DNA of 64,000 nt, from the NCBI RefSeq assembly GCF_001639105.2, contig NZ_CP015285.1, positions 1,542,501 through 1,606,500 on the forward strand. Direction: 5' to 3'. This DNA comes from Azospirillum humicireducens. GTDB lineage: Bacteria; Pseudomonadota; Alphaproteobacteria; Azospirillales; Azospirillaceae. A program made the position numbers and the translations under genes. The notes below the pieces were generated by a model. That model ran no database searches. It saw nothing but the letters and a program-made list of their open reading frames with translations, and was not told the origin of the DNA. Of this stretch, positions 43,730 to 53,035 are shown piece by piece (position 1 is the stretch's first letter; the number at the start of each line of letters is the position of its first letter).

Positions 43730-46576
43730 CTACGCCCCGGACACCTTGGTGCGTGTCCGCTTCACGGTCGCCGGCGGCGGGGCGTCGCCGGTGGGATCGT
43801 CGAGCGCGCTCAGCAGGCGTTCCTTGATCTTCGCCAGCTTGCCTTCATGCGTCACCTTCAGGCCGAAGACGTCCTTCACATAGAAGACGTCGATGGCCTT
43901 CTCGCCGAAGGTGGAGACCTTGGCCGAGCTGATCTGAAGGGTCAGGTTCGACAGGGCGCGCGTCAAATCATAGAGCAGACCGGGACGGTCGCGGCCGTTG
44001 ACCTCGATCACCGTGTGGGTGGTGGAGGCGTTGTTGTCGATCAGCACGCGCGGCGGCACATGGAAGACGCGGGTGCGGCTGGCCTGGGTGGTGCGGCGGG
44101 TGGACAGGTCGTTCAGCGGCTTCAACTGGCCCGACAGCACCCTCTCGATCATCACCGACAGCTTGGCCAGCTTGTCGCCGCTCTCGAAGGCGCCGCCGCC
44201 GGCGGCGTCCTGCACCGAGAAGACGTCGAGCGCCATCCCGTTGGTCATGGTGAAGATGCGGGCATCGACGATGTCGGCGCCGCAGGCGGCCAGCGCCCCG
44301 GCGAGGCGGGAGAACAGGCCGCTGTGGTCGGTGGCGTAGATCGTCACCTCCGTCACCGCGCGGCCGCGGTCGACGCGGGTTTCCACCGTCAGCGGGCGCT
44401 GCTCCCGCTCGGCATCCCGGACGATGCGGGCCTGATGGGCCAGCGTGTCAGTGTCGAAGGCCAGCCAGTAGCCGGGATAGCCCAGGCCCTTGTGATGCTC
44501 GAAAGCGGCGTCGTCGAAATCGGTCAGCTCGGCGCGCAGGGCGGACTGGGCCGACTGGATGCGCCGTCCCCTGCCCTCCACCGTCATGCCGCCCGACATC
44601 ACCTCTTCGGAGCGGTTGTAGAGTTCGCGGAGCAGCGTGGCCTTCCAGTTGTTCCAGCGTTGCGGCCCCACCGCGCGGATGTCGGCCACCGTCAGCACCA
44701 GCAGCAGACGCAGCCGTTCCGGCGACTGGACCAGCGCCACGAAGTCGCGGACGGTCTTGTCGTCCTCAAGGTCGCGCTTGAAGGCGGTGTGCGACATGGC
44801 GAGGTGCCAGCGCACCAGCCACGCCACCGTCTCCGTCTCCTCCGCCGTCAGGCCGAGGCGGGGGCAGAGCTTCTCCGCCACGCGGGCCCCCAGCACGGAA
44901 TGGTCGCCGCCGCGGCCCTTGGCGATGTCGTGCAGCAGGACGGCGACATAGAGCGCCCGCTTCGACACCACCTTGTGGATCACCTCGGTGGACAGCGGCA
45001 ATTCGTCGGCATGCTCGCGGGACGCGATCTTGTGCAGGATGCCGAGGGCGAACAGCGTGTGCTCGTCCACCGTGTAGACATGGTACATGTCATACTGCAT
45101 CTGCGCCACGACCCGGCCGAAGTCGGGGATGAAGCGGGCCATCACGCCCGCCTCGTTCATGCGGCGCAGCGTGATCTCCGGATCCTTCGGGCCGGTCAGG
45201 ATGTCGAGGAACAGCCGGTTGGCTTCCGGATCGTTGCGCAGTTTCGGGCCGATGGCGGACAGCGACCGGGTGATGGCGCGCAGCGCCGCCGGATGGATGT
45301 CGATGTCGTTCATCTGGGCGGTGTGGAACAGGCGGATCATGTCGATCGGCTGCTCCTTGAATTGCTTGTCGCTGCGGGCGTTCAACCGCTCGCCATCGAC
45401 GATGAAGCCGTCCACGTCCTTGCGCCGGGCGACCGAGGCCAGCCGCAGCAGGTTGAATTTCGGCGGACGCTTCGATTCCGCTTCCAGCGCCGCGCAGAAG
45501 ATGCGCGTCAGGTCGCCGACATCCTTGGCGACCAGGAAGTAATGCTTCATGAATCGCTCGACGCCCTTGGTGCCGGCATGGTCGGTATAGCCCATGGCGG
45601 CGCCGATGCTGGTCTGGACGTCGAAGGTCAGGCGGTCTTCCAGCCGGCCGGTCAGGTAATGCAGGTGGCAGCGCGCGGTCCACAGGAAGTTCTGCGCCTT
45701 GGCGAAGCGCTGCGCCTCCTCCGGCGTCAGCACCTTCTTGCCGACCAGCTCGGCGACGCCCTCGACGCGGTAGAGGTACTTGGCGATCCAGAACAGGGTC
45801 TGCAGGTCGCGCAAGCCCCCCTTGCCGTCCTTCAGGTTGGGCTCCAGCACATAGCGGCTGTCGCCCATCTTCAGGTGGCGGTTGTCGCGCTCGGCCAGCT
45901 TGGCCTCGACGAATTCGGGGCCGGATCCGGCGACGACCTCCTTGTCGTAGCGCTTGCGCAGCTCGGCGAACAGCTTTCCCGGACCCCAGAGATAGCGCGA
46001 TTCGAGAATGGCGGTGCGGATTGTGATGTCGGCCTTGGACTGGCGGATGCAGTCGTCGACGCTGCGCACGGCATGGCCGACCTTCAACCCCAGATCCCAC
46101 AGGATATAGAGCATGTACTCGACCACCTGCTCGACCCGCGGCGTCCGCTTGTAGGGCAGCAGGAAGAGGAGGTCGATGTCGGAGAAGGGAGCCAGCTCGC
46201 CACGGCCATAGCCGCCGGTGGCCGCCACGTCGAAGACCTCGCCGGAGGTCGGGTTCGCGGTGGGGAAGATGTGGCGGACGGTGAAGTCGGCCAGGGTGCC
46301 CACCAACCGGTCGGCAAGATAGCAGTTCTCCCGCACGCACTGTTCGCCGGACCCGCCGTCGTCGAAGCGGCGCCGAACCTCCGCCCGCCCTTCGGCCAGC
46401 GCCTTGCGCAGACAGGCGATCAGCGCCGGGCGCAGCTTGTCGCCGGTGCCATGCTCGGCGACCAGATCCTCAAGCTCCCCCGACAACTTGCGGCGGGAGA
46501 TGATGGCGCGCTTGTTGGGGATGGCCGGCGCGTGGGTTTCGGGCGGCGTCGGCGTCTTGGAGCGGGCGGACAGCAT
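43730..46576 (-). CDS. glnD: Bifunctional uridylyltransferase/uridylyl-removing enzyme GlnD
   Basis: GlnD senses glutamine and uridylylates or deuridylylates PII proteins, so it sits at the top of nitrogen control. The 948-residue protein has the nucleotidyltransferase motif GGYGRGELAPFSDIDLLFL (near 122), an HD domain with HDIAKGRGGDHS (near 547) and two C-terminal ACT domains (about 740 and 860). The ATG at 46576 (MLSARSKTP) is chosen as the family-like start; a longer in-frame reading to 46768 runs into the repeat region. In diazotrophs such as Azospirillum this enzyme is central for ammonium regulation of nitrogenase; nif genes are not in the window. Confidence 0.95.
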   Translation of the reverse strand: MLSARSKTPTPPETHAPAIPNKRAIISRRKLSGELEDLVAEHGTGDKLRPALIACLRKALAEGRAEVRRRFDDGGSGEQCVRENCYLADRLVGTLADFTVRHIFPTANPTSGEVFDVAATGGYGRGELAPFSDIDLLFLLPYKRTPRVEQVVEYMLYILWDLGLKVGHAVRSVDDCIRQSKADITIRTAILESRYLWGPGKLFAELRKRYDKEVVAGSGPEFVEAKLAERDNRHLKMGDSRYVLEPNLKDGKGGLRDLQTLFWIAKYLYRVEGVAELVGKKVLTPEEAQRFAKAQNFLWTARCHLHYLTGRLEDRLTFDVQTSIGAAMGYTDHAGTKGVERFMKHYFLVAKDVGDLTRIFCAALEAESKRPPKFNLLRLASVARRKDVDGFIVDGERLNARSDKQFKEQPIDMIRLFHTAQMNDIDIHPAALRAITRSLSAIGPKLRNDPEANRLFLDILTGPKDPEITLRRMNEAGVMARFIPDFGRVVAQMQYDMYHVYTVDEHTLFALGILHKIASREHADELPLSTEVIHKVVSKRALYVAVLLHDIAKGRGGDHSVLGARVAEKLCPRLGLTAEETETVAWLVRWHLAMSHTAFKRDLEDDKTVRDFVALVQSPERLRLLLVLTVADIRAVGPQRWNNWKATLLRELYNRSEEVMSGGMTVEGRGRRIQSAQSALRAELTDFDDAAFEHHKGLGYPGYWLAFDTDTLAHQARIVRDAEREQRPLTVETRVDRGRAVTEVTIYATDHSGLFSRLAGALAACGADIVDARIFTMTNGMALDVFSVQDAAGGGAFESGDKLAKLSVMIERVLSGQLKPLNDLSTRRTTQASRTRVFHVPPRVLIDNNASTTHTVIEVNGRDRPGLLYDLTRALSNLTLQISSAKVSTFGEKAIDVFYVKDVFGLKVTHEGKLAKIKERLLSALDDPTGDAPPPATVKRTRTKVSGA

Positions 46577-46992
46577 CGGTCGGGGAAAACCTCGGCATTC
46601 TGGCGGCTTTCGGGCGATCCGGACAGGCCGCGGCATCCGCACTATAGCGGTAAAGCCTTCAGGTAGCACGCCCGCACTGGAAAACCAGTCCCGCGGCCAT
46701 GCTATGACATTCACACGTCTCAGCGTCATGTAAGCTATTGGAACAAAGTTACTTTTTTCGGTCGTCATTCCCGCGAAGGCGGGAATCCAGACTTTGCAAG
46801 CCGCTGCCCTGGAAACTCTGGATCCCCGCCTTCGCGGGGATGACGCGAAGTTTCTTTTGTCCCCGAGATTTAGCGATGACCAAAAATGCGTGAATGCCGT
46901 AGCGCCGCCATGGGGGAGTGACGGCCGTCACAGCGATCCTCGGATTGCGGCGACAGACTGTCCGGCATGGATCGCAATCGGGGACACGAACC
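46577..46992. other. Divergent intergenic region upstream of glnD, with an inverted-repeat element
   Basis: These 416 bases contain the palindromic element at 46763-46845 and otherwise no gene that I can support. They must hold the glnD promoter on the minus strand and the promoter for the small plus-strand gene at 46993. Confidence 0.5.
46763..46845. repeat. Palindromic repeat element (REP/MITE-like)
   Basis: The left arm CGTCATTCCCGCGAAGGCGG continues with GAATCCAG, and its imperfect reverse complement ends the element at 46845. Each arm also has its own hairpin (CCCGCGAAGGCGGG type). Such elements are common in intergenic DNA of GC-rich Proteobacteria and are often moved by RAYT transposases. 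Only one full copy is visible here. Confidence 0.75.
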
Positions 46993-47340
46993 ATGACCGG
47001 CGGGAAGAGCACGGGTCGCGCGGCGGGCGAATCCTCTGCCAAGGCGCGGCGGGAACTGGCGGCGTTGAACGATGCGCTGACGCTGGCCGAACGGGGCCTG
47101 GGCCGTCAGTCGACGGCGGCGCTGATGGCGCGGCTGCTGAGGGTGGCGGCGATGCATCCGCGGTCGGTGGACGACACGCTGATGTGGCAGGTCACCGACC
47201 TCGTCACCGGCGACGACGTGTCGGACGCCGTCAAGCTGACGCTGATCCGCATGGGCTGGGCGTCCATCGTCCAGGCGCAGTATCGGACCCATGGCTTGCG
47301 GATGGTGGAGCGGCGGGTGGCGGTGATGGCGGCGGCGTGA
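46993..47340 (+). CDS. Hypothetical protein, 115 aa
   Basis: I do not recognise this helical, Arg/Ala-rich protein (ARRELAALNDALTLAERGLG). It has no signal peptide or membrane segment. The ATG at 46993 is preceded by GGGGA; an upstream in-frame start at 46918 gives a less likely N terminus. Its codon use is GC-rich like its neighbours. It precedes the sigma-54 promoter and the gene at 47512, but a separate promoter between them makes cotranscription unnecessary. Confidence 0.55.
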   Translation: MTGGKSTGRAAGESSAKARRELAALNDALTLAERGLGRQSTAALMARLLRVAAMHPRSVDDTLMWQVTDLVTGDDVSDAVKLTLIRMGWASIVQAQYRTHGLRMVERRVAVMAAA

Positions 47341-47438
47341 CGAGCCGGCCGGCAGGAACGGGCCGGCAGAAATTGCCCGCCGGGCAAGTTCCACCGGGTG
47401 CCGCCGCGGCCATTCCGCAAGATCGATCGGTCAACCGA

Positions 47439-47454
47439 TGGCACGGTTTTTGCT
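47439..47454 (+). promoter_or_regulatory. Sigma-54 (RpoN) promoter
   Basis: TGGCACGGTTTTTGCT matches the -24/-12 consensus TGGCACGrNNNTTGCW at every position, with GG and GC exactly 10 bases apart. It lies 58 bases before the ATG at 47512, so transcription would start at about 47465. Confidence 0.85.
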
Positions 47455-47511
47455 TTTTGGATCGGACGGGCAGCCCTGACCGGGCGCCGCAACCAGACGG
47501 ACGATCCCAAG

Positions 47512-47853
47512 ATGCAGATCGACGGCTATCGGGCCTATGGATACGGCCTGCAGAACTCCAGTCCGACCCGCGCGGCGCGCAGCAGCGGCTCGTCCGACGC
47601 CGCGGGAGGCACCGGCACGGTCGCGGCCAGCCCGACCAGCGCGGCGGATGCGTTCCTGGCCGAAGCGAAGAAGACGCCGGCGGAGCGAATCCGCGACGAT
47701 TGGCTTGCCCGTAACAAGATGACCGAGAAAGACCTCCAGGCGATGTCACCCGAAAAGCGGGAAGCCATCGAGAAGGAGATCGCCGAGGAATTGAAGCGGA
47801 AGCTGACCGGCGCCGAGGCCAAGCGCGGCGCGGTGATGAACCTGACGGCGTGA
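47512..47853 (+). CDS. Hypothetical protein under a sigma-54 promoter, 113 aa
   Basis: The protein begins MQIDGYRAYGYGLQ, has a Ser/Ala/Gly-rich middle, and a charged helical C-terminal part (AERIRDDWLARNKMTEKDLQ, then MSPEKREAIEKEIAEELKRK). That last segment resembles short conserved proteins of unknown function in Proteobacteria. It has no membrane segment. A consensus RpoN promoter stands directly upstream, so expression should require an enhancer-binding protein such as NtrC or a flagellar regulator. Its place near glnD suggests nitrogen control but does not prove it. Confidence 0.7.
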   Translation: MQIDGYRAYGYGLQNSSPTRAARSSGSSDAAGGTGTVAASPTSAADAFLAEAKKTPAERIRDDWLARNKMTEKDLQAMSPEKREAIEKEIAEELKRKLTGAEAKRGAVMNLTA

Positions 47854-47973
47854 CCGCACGCGTCGTCAGGGCGCGGTCAAACGCAGCGGCCCCGCGCCGG
47901 AGCCGCCATGCTGTTGCCTGTTGACGACCGCCGCGCTTATGGTGGCCCTCCTTTCACGGCCAAGGACTGTCCG

Positions 47974-48768
47974 GTGCTGTCCTTCATCCTGTCGAAGCTG
48001 CTTTGGGGCATCGTGGCGCCGGGCAACGCGCTGGTTCTGGCGGTGGCGCTGGGGGCGCTGCTGCTGCGGACGCGGCGCTGGCAGCGGGCGGGCAAGCGGA
48101 TGGTCACGCTGGCGGCGGTCCTGCTGCTGCTGGTGACATACACCGGCCTGGGTGCGCTGGTGGCGCTGCCGCTGGAGAACCGCTTTCCAAAGGCCGAGCC
48201 GGAGGGGCGCATCGACGGCATCATCATGCTGGGCGGCGCGCTCAACCCGCCGATCACCGCCGACCGCGGCGATCCCTCCCTCAACGACGCGGCGGAGCGG
48301 GTCCTGGGCTTCGCCGACCTCGTCCGCCGCCATGCGGACGCCAAGGCGGTCTTCACCGGCGGGTCCGGCCGGCTGCTGGGGCAGGAATTCAAGGAGGATG
48401 TGACCGCCCGTGCCGCCCTGGCGCAGGCCGGCATCCCGGCCGACCGCGTGATCTACGAGGCGGACTCCCGCAACACCTGGGAGAATGCCGTGTTCAGCAA
48501 GGAGCTGGTGAAGCCGGCGCCGGGAGAGCGCTGGATCCTCGTCACCTCCGCCATGCACATGCCGCGGTCGGTCGGCATCTTCCGCGAAATCGGCTGGGAG
48601 GTGATCCCCTACCCCGTCGATTACCGCACCCGGACCGGCGCCAGGCCCTATCTGCGTTTCGAGTTCGGCCAGAATCTGGTGATCCTGGACGATGCGGTGC
48701 GGGAATGGATCGGACTGACCGCCTATTGGCTGATGGGCCGCACCGAGGCGCTGTTCCCGGCGCCCTGA
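47974..48768 (+). CDS. YdcF-family membrane protein (DUF218)
   Basis: This protein has two N-terminal membrane helices followed by a DUF218 (YdcF/ElyC/SanA-like) domain: IIMLGGALNPPITADRG, AVFTGGSGRLLGQEF, ADSRNTWENAVFSKEL and LVTSAMHMPRSVGIF. ElyC and SanA affect peptidoglycan precursor or envelope integrity; the reaction is uncertain. I prefer the GTG at 47974 (VLSFILSKLLWGIV, with AAGGA upstream), which fits family starts and gives 264 residues. An ATG at 47908 with GGAG would add 22 residues and is also possible. Confidence 0.85.
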   Translation: MLSFILSKLLWGIVAPGNALVLAVALGALLLRTRRWQRAGKRMVTLAAVLLLLVTYTGLGALVALPLENRFPKAEPEGRIDGIIMLGGALNPPITADRGDPSLNDAAERVLGFADLVRRHADAKAVFTGGSGRLLGQEFKEDVTARAALAQAGIPADRVIYEADSRNTWENAVFSKELVKPAPGERWILVTSAMHMPRSVGIFREIGWEVIPYPVDYRTRTGARPYLRFEFGQNLVILDDAVREWIGLTAYWLMGRTEALFPAP

Positions 48769-48900
48769 TCTTCAGGATCATTCCTCACCTGTGTCATCGT
48801 GTTTCCCGGCATTTCCAGCCATTGGCGTGGCCGTGCCACTCCGCTAGAGTGCCGCCGCCTTGGCGGTTCGAGGCGACCGGGAGATCGAGGGGTTTGGCGG

Positions 48901-49872
48901 ATGCGTCGCAGGCGCGGGGTGGGCAGGATCGTCGTGCTGGTCGGCGTGGCAACGCTCGCCGCCTGTGCGCAGAATCCCGCCGGCACCGGCTCGGGCCTGC
49001 CGACCAGCGGCATCTACAAGGTCGGCAAGCCCTATCAGATCGGCGGCGTCTGGTATTATCCCAAGGAAGACTACGGCTATGACGAGACCGGAATCGCCTC
49101 CTGGTACGGGCCCGGCTTCCATGAGAAGACCACCGCCAACGGCGAGATCTACGACCAGGACGAACTGACCGCCGCGCACCGCACCCTGCCGATGCCGAGC
49201 CTGGTGCGGGTGACCAATCTGGACAATGGCCGCTCCATCGTGGTTCGGGTCAACGACCGCGGCCCCTACGCCAATGGCCGCATCATCGACATGTCGCGCC
49301 GCGGCGCCCAGCTGCTGGGATTCGACGGTCCCGGCACGGCGAAGGTGCGCGTCCAGATCCTGGCGGAGGAAAGCCGGGCCATCGCCGCCGCCGCGCGCCA
49401 GGGGACTCCCGCCCCGCTGCTGGCTGAGACCGACGGCCCGCCGCCCAAGGCCGCCCCACGCGGCCGGATCGAGGTGTCCGGGCCGTCCGGACCGGTGACG
49501 ACGGTGTCGGCCTCCACCGGAGCGCCACGCCCTGCGGTGGTCGGCGCCCCGGTGCCGCCGCCCGCCACCGTCGCCGGCAGCATGGCGGAAGGCCGCTTCG
49601 TCCCGGCGCCGGTGGTGGCGCAGATGCCGGTGAAGCCGCGGGAGGCGATCTATGTCCAGGTCGGCGCCTTCGGCAGCGAAGAGAATGTGGCGAAGGCCCG
49701 CGCCCGGCTGTCCGCCATGGGCCAGCGCGCCAGCGTCAGCCTGACGCGGTCGGGCGGCCTGTCCCTGCATCGCGTCAGGGTCGGGCCGCTGGACAGCGTC
49801 GATCGTGCCGACACCCTGCTCAACCAGATCATACAGGCCGGCCTTACGGAGGCCAAAATCGTGGTGGATTGA
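48901..49872 (+). CDS. rlpA: Septal ring lytic transglycosylase RlpA (lipoprotein)
   Basis: RlpA cleaves denuded glycan at the septum. The 323-residue protein has a lipoprotein signal with lipobox LAAC (Cys near 20), the double-psi beta-barrel domain (GIASWYGPGFHEKTTANGE, VRVNDRGPYANGRIIDMSR) and a C-terminal SPOR domain (AIYVQVGAFGSEENVAKARA) that binds denuded septal peptidoglycan. GAGGGG precedes the ATG at 48901. It lies just upstream of the D,D-carboxypeptidase gene, another wall enzyme. Confidence 0.93.
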   Translation: MRRRRGVGRIVVLVGVATLAACAQNPAGTGSGLPTSGIYKVGKPYQIGGVWYYPKEDYGYDETGIASWYGPGFHEKTTANGEIYDQDELTAAHRTLPMPSLVRVTNLDNGRSIVVRVNDRGPYANGRIIDMSRRGAQLLGFDGPGTAKVRVQILAEESRAIAAAARQGTPAPLLAETDGPPPKAAPRGRIEVSGPSGPVTTVSASTGAPRPAVVGAPVPPPATVAGSMAEGRFVPAPVVAQMPVKPREAIYVQVGAFGSEENVAKARARLSAMGQRASVSLTRSGGLSLHRVRVGPLDSVDRADTLLNQIIQAGLTEAKIVVD

Positions 49873-49959
49873 TCCCGGCCAGCCGATATCCACTGTGACC
49901 GCCCACCTCGACCGCTCTGCCGAGCGCCTGTGACCGAGTGCCCTTGGAGGATTGTTGCC

Positions 49960-51162
49960 ATGAACGCTGTTGTCGTCCGCCTGTGCGCCGTTTTCGGCCG
50001 TTCCGTCGCCCTTTCCGTTGGGATGGCGGCCGGAATCGCGATGGCCGGGGCCACGATAGGCGCCGGCATGACCGCGGTCTCCGTCCAGGCCGCGACCATC
50101 GACACCATCGCCAAGCAGGCGATCCTGCTCGACCTGACCTCGAACACCGTGCTGTTCGAGAAGAACGCCGACGAGCGCATGGCGCCGTCGTCGATGAGCA
50201 AGATCATGACCGCCTACCTGACCTTCGAGGCGATCAAGGCCGGCCGCCTGACGCTGGACAGCACGCTGCCGGTCAGCGAGCGGGCGTGGCGGATGCAGGG
50301 CTCCAAGATGTTCGTGGAGCTTCACAACAACATCAAGGTCGACGACCTGATCAAGGGCATGATCGTCCAGTCGGGCAACGACGCCTGCATCGTGCTGGCC
50401 GAGGGGCTGGCCGGATCCGAGGGCTCCTTCGCCGAGCAGGCCAACCGCAAGGCGCGCGAGCTGGGGCTGAAGGGCAGCAACTTCGTCAACTCCACCGGCT
50501 GGCCCGACCCCAACCACTACATGACCGCCCGCGACATGGCGCTGCTGGCGGAGCATCTGATCAAGGATTATCCGGAATACTACCATTACTATTCGATCCG
50601 GGAGTTCAAGTATCACGGCATCAACCAGGGCAACCGCAACCCGCTGCTGTACCGCGGCATGGACGTGGACGGCATGAAGACCGGCCACACCGAGGCCGGC
50701 GGCTACGGCCTGACCGCATCGGGCGAGCGCGAGGGGCGCCGCCTGCTGCTGGTGGTCAACGGCCTGCCCAGCATGCAGGCGCGCGCCGACGAATCGGCCC
50801 GCCTGATCGAATGGGGCTTCCGCGAATTCGCCACCTACACGCTCTACAAGGGCGGCGAGACCATCGAGCAGGTGCCGGTCTGGCTGGGCGAGCAGGAAAC
50901 GGTTCCCGTCACCGTGCCGCAGAACCTGAGCGTCACCATGGGCCGGGCAGACCGTCCCGGCATGAAGGTGTCGCTGGTCAGCAGCGCCCCGGTCGCGGCA
51001 CCGATCAAGAAGGGCGACACGGTGGGCAAGCTGGTGATCACCGCCCCCGGCTTCCCTGGCAAGGAGGTGCCGGTGGTGGCCGCCCAGGACGTGCCGAAGG
51101 CCGGCATCTTCGGCCGCGCCTTCGCCGCCGCCAAGTATCTCGTCTTCGGCAACAGCCTGTGA
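49960..51162 (+). CDS. D-alanyl-D-alanine carboxypeptidase (DacA/DacC type)
   Basis: This penicillin-binding protein trims the terminal D-Ala of peptidoglycan stem peptides. The 400-residue protein has an N-terminal signal segment ending near AVSVQA, the active-site motifs SSMSK (Ser-x-x-Lys), SGN and KTGHT, and a C-terminal beta domain (PBP5_C) with an amphipathic end (GRAFAAAKYLVF) that may hold it to the membrane. GGAGG lies 9 bases before the ATG. It heads the tmk-holB-metG-tatD series, with tmk starting 11 bases after its stop. Confidence 0.93.
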   Translation: MNAVVVRLCAVFGRSVALSVGMAAGIAMAGATIGAGMTAVSVQAATIDTIAKQAILLDLTSNTVLFEKNADERMAPSSMSKIMTAYLTFEAIKAGRLTLDSTLPVSERAWRMQGSKMFVELHNNIKVDDLIKGMIVQSGNDACIVLAEGLAGSEGSFAEQANRKARELGLKGSNFVNSTGWPDPNHYMTARDMALLAEHLIKDYPEYYHYYSIREFKYHGINQGNRNPLLYRGMDVDGMKTGHTEAGGYGLTASGEREGRRLLLVVNGLPSMQARADESARLIEWGFREFATYTLYKGGETIEQVPVWLGEQETVPVTVPQNLSVTMGRADRPGMKVSLVSSAPVAAPIKKGDTVGKLVITAPGFPGKEVPVVAAQDVPKAGIFGRAFAAAKYLVFGNSL

Positions 51163-51173
51163 CCGTGACCACC

Positions 51174-51842
51174 ATGCCGACCGCCTCAGTTCCCGGCAAT
51201 CGCGGGCGCTTCATCACGCTGGAAGGCGGCGAAGGGGCCGGCAAGTCGACGCAGCTGCGCCGGCTGGCCGAGACCCTGCGCGAGGCCCTGCGCGCCCGCG
51301 GCGTTGAGTTGGTGACGACGCGCGAGCCGGGCGGGTCGCCGGGAGCCGAGGAGATCCGCGGCCTGCTGGTGACCGGCGAGACCGGGCGCTGGAGTCCGAC
51401 CACCGAGGCGCTGCTGCACACCGCCGCCCGCCGCGACCATCTGGAACGCACCGTTTGGCCGGCGCTGGAGGCCGGGACCTGGGTGCTGTGCGACCGCTTC
51501 TTCGACAGCACCATGGCCTATCAGGGCTATGGGCTGGGGCTGGGGCGCGGGCTGGTGGAGACCCTGCAGACGGCGGCGCTGGGCGGCTTCCGCCCCGACC
51601 TGACCCTGATCCTCGACATCGACGTGGAGACGGGCCTGCGCCGGGCGGTGGCACGCCATGGCGGCGAGGACCGCTATGAGCGGATGGACATCGGCTTTCA
51701 CCAGCGGCTGCGCGACGGCTTCCTCGACATCGCCCGGCGGGAACCGGAGCGCTGCGCCGTGGTCGATGCCGACGCCGACCTCGACACCGTGCAGGCCCGC
51801 ATCCGGGACGCGGTGACAAGCCGGCTGGGGCTGGTGTCGTGA
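51174..51842 (+). CDS. tmk: Thymidylate kinase
   Basis: Tmk phosphorylates dTMP to dTDP. The P-loop (EGGEGAGKSTQ), the DR motif CDRFFDSTMAYQGYG and the lid region (ARHGGEDRYE) are present. The protein has 222 residues. The ATG at 51174 follows the carboxypeptidase stop; an in-frame GTG lies 9 bases further upstream. The stop overlaps the holB start (GTGA). Confidence 0.95.
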   Translation: MPTASVPGNRGRFITLEGGEGAGKSTQLRRLAETLREALRARGVELVTTREPGGSPGAEEIRGLLVTGETGRWSPTTEALLHTAARRDHLERTVWPALEAGTWVLCDRFFDSTMAYQGYGLGLGRGLVETLQTAALGGFRPDLTLILDIDVETGLRRAVARHGGEDRYERMDIGFHQRLRDGFLDIARREPERCAVVDADADLDTVQARIRDAVTSRLGLVS

Positions 51843-52987
51843 GCAAGGCGCGCCCCCCTGCCCCGGCGGCACCCGCCGCCGAAGAGGCGCTCGCCCCCCG
51901 GCGCAACCCGGACCTCGTCGGGCATGAGGAGGCGGAACGGCTGCTGCTGGAGGCGTGGAATTCCGGCCGGCTGCCGCATGCCTGGCTGATCGGCGGCACG
52001 CCGGGGATCGGCAAGGCGACGCTGGCCTTCCGCTTCGCCCGCTTCGTCCTGGCGCAGGAGCAGCCGGGCGACAGCCTGTTCGGCAACAGTCTCTTGGGCG
52101 GTGCCGCGCCGGTCACGTCCCTGCACATCGGGCCGGACCATCCGGTGTTCCGGCGGGTGGCGTCGGGCGGACATGCCGACATGCTGACCATCGAGCGCCA
52201 GCGCGACGAGAAGAAGGGCCGGCTGAAGCGCGACATCGCGGTGGACGACGTGCGCAAGATCGGTCCCTTCCTGCGCCGCACCTCGGCGGAAGGCGGCTGG
52301 CGCGTCGCGGTGATCGACGGCGCCGACCGCATGAACCTGAGCGGCCTGAACGCCATCCTGAAGATCCTGGAGGAACCGCCGCCCGGCGCCCTGCTGCTGC
52401 TGGTCAGCGACAATCCCGGCGGCATGCTGCCGACCATCCGCTCGCGCTGCCGCAAGCTGACGCTGAAGCCGCTGGCCGAAGAGACGGTGATCGACCTGCT
52501 GGGACAGCACCGGCCCGACATCGCCGCAGCCGACCGCCCGGCATTGGCCCGGCTGTCGGAGGGCAGCGTCGGCCGCGCCATCGACCTTGCCGATGCCGGC
52601 GGACTGGCGCTGTACCGCGAGATGATCGGGCTGCTGTCCGACCTGCCGCGCATCGACATCGTCGCGGCCCACGCCTTCGGCGACAAGCTGACCCGCAAAC
52701 AGGATGACGGGATGTTCGAGACGGCGACCGAACTGCTGGTCTGGTGGCTGGCCCGCTTCGCCCGCTCGCTCGCCCGCGGGTCCTGGCCGGCGGAGGTGGT
52801 GCCGGGAGAGACCGCCCTGATGGCGCGGCTGGCGAATGCCCCCAACCCCAATGTTCGTGGTCTTGAACGTTGGGTGGAGGTGTGGGAAAAGGTTCAGCGT
52901 CTTTTCGCGCGCGCGGAATCCGCAAACCTGGACCGCAAGCAGGTGGTCCTGAACGCCCTGTCGGCGCTGGAAACGGCCGCCGCCTAG
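51839..52987 (+). CDS. holB: DNA polymerase III delta-prime subunit
   Basis: HolB is part of the clamp loader. The 382-residue protein has the AAA+ fold: PHAWLIGGTPGIGKATLAFR, VIDGADRMNLSGLNAILKIL (with LEEPP following) and SRCRKLTLKPL. The start is GTG, overlapping the tmk stop by four bases; an N-terminal Ala/Pro-rich extension of about 25 residues precedes the domain. The tmk-holB-metG-tatD order is common in bacteria. Confidence 0.93.
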   Translation: MSKARPPAPAAPAAEEALAPRRNPDLVGHEEAERLLLEAWNSGRLPHAWLIGGTPGIGKATLAFRFARFVLAQEQPGDSLFGNSLLGGAAPVTSLHIGPDHPVFRRVASGGHADMLTIERQRDEKKGRLKRDIAVDDVRKIGPFLRRTSAEGGWRVAVIDGADRMNLSGLNAILKILEEPPPGALLLLVSDNPGGMLPTIRSRCRKLTLKPLAEETVIDLLGQHRPDIAAADRPALARLSEGSVGRAIDLADAGGLALYREMIGLLSDLPRIDIVAAHAFGDKLTRKQDDGMFETATELLVWWLARFARSLARGSWPAEVVPGETALMARLANAPNPNVRGLERWVEVWEKVQRLFARAESANLDRKQVVLNALSALETAAA

Positions 52988-53035
52988 CGTTTTTCGAGAC
53001 GAGCCGACAAACCTTTTTGGAAGAAAGTGCCGCAA

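Noticed and set aside
43847..46666. 939-codon plus-strand frame opposite glnD
   Set aside because: It is a shadow frame; GlnD motifs on the minus strand are complete.
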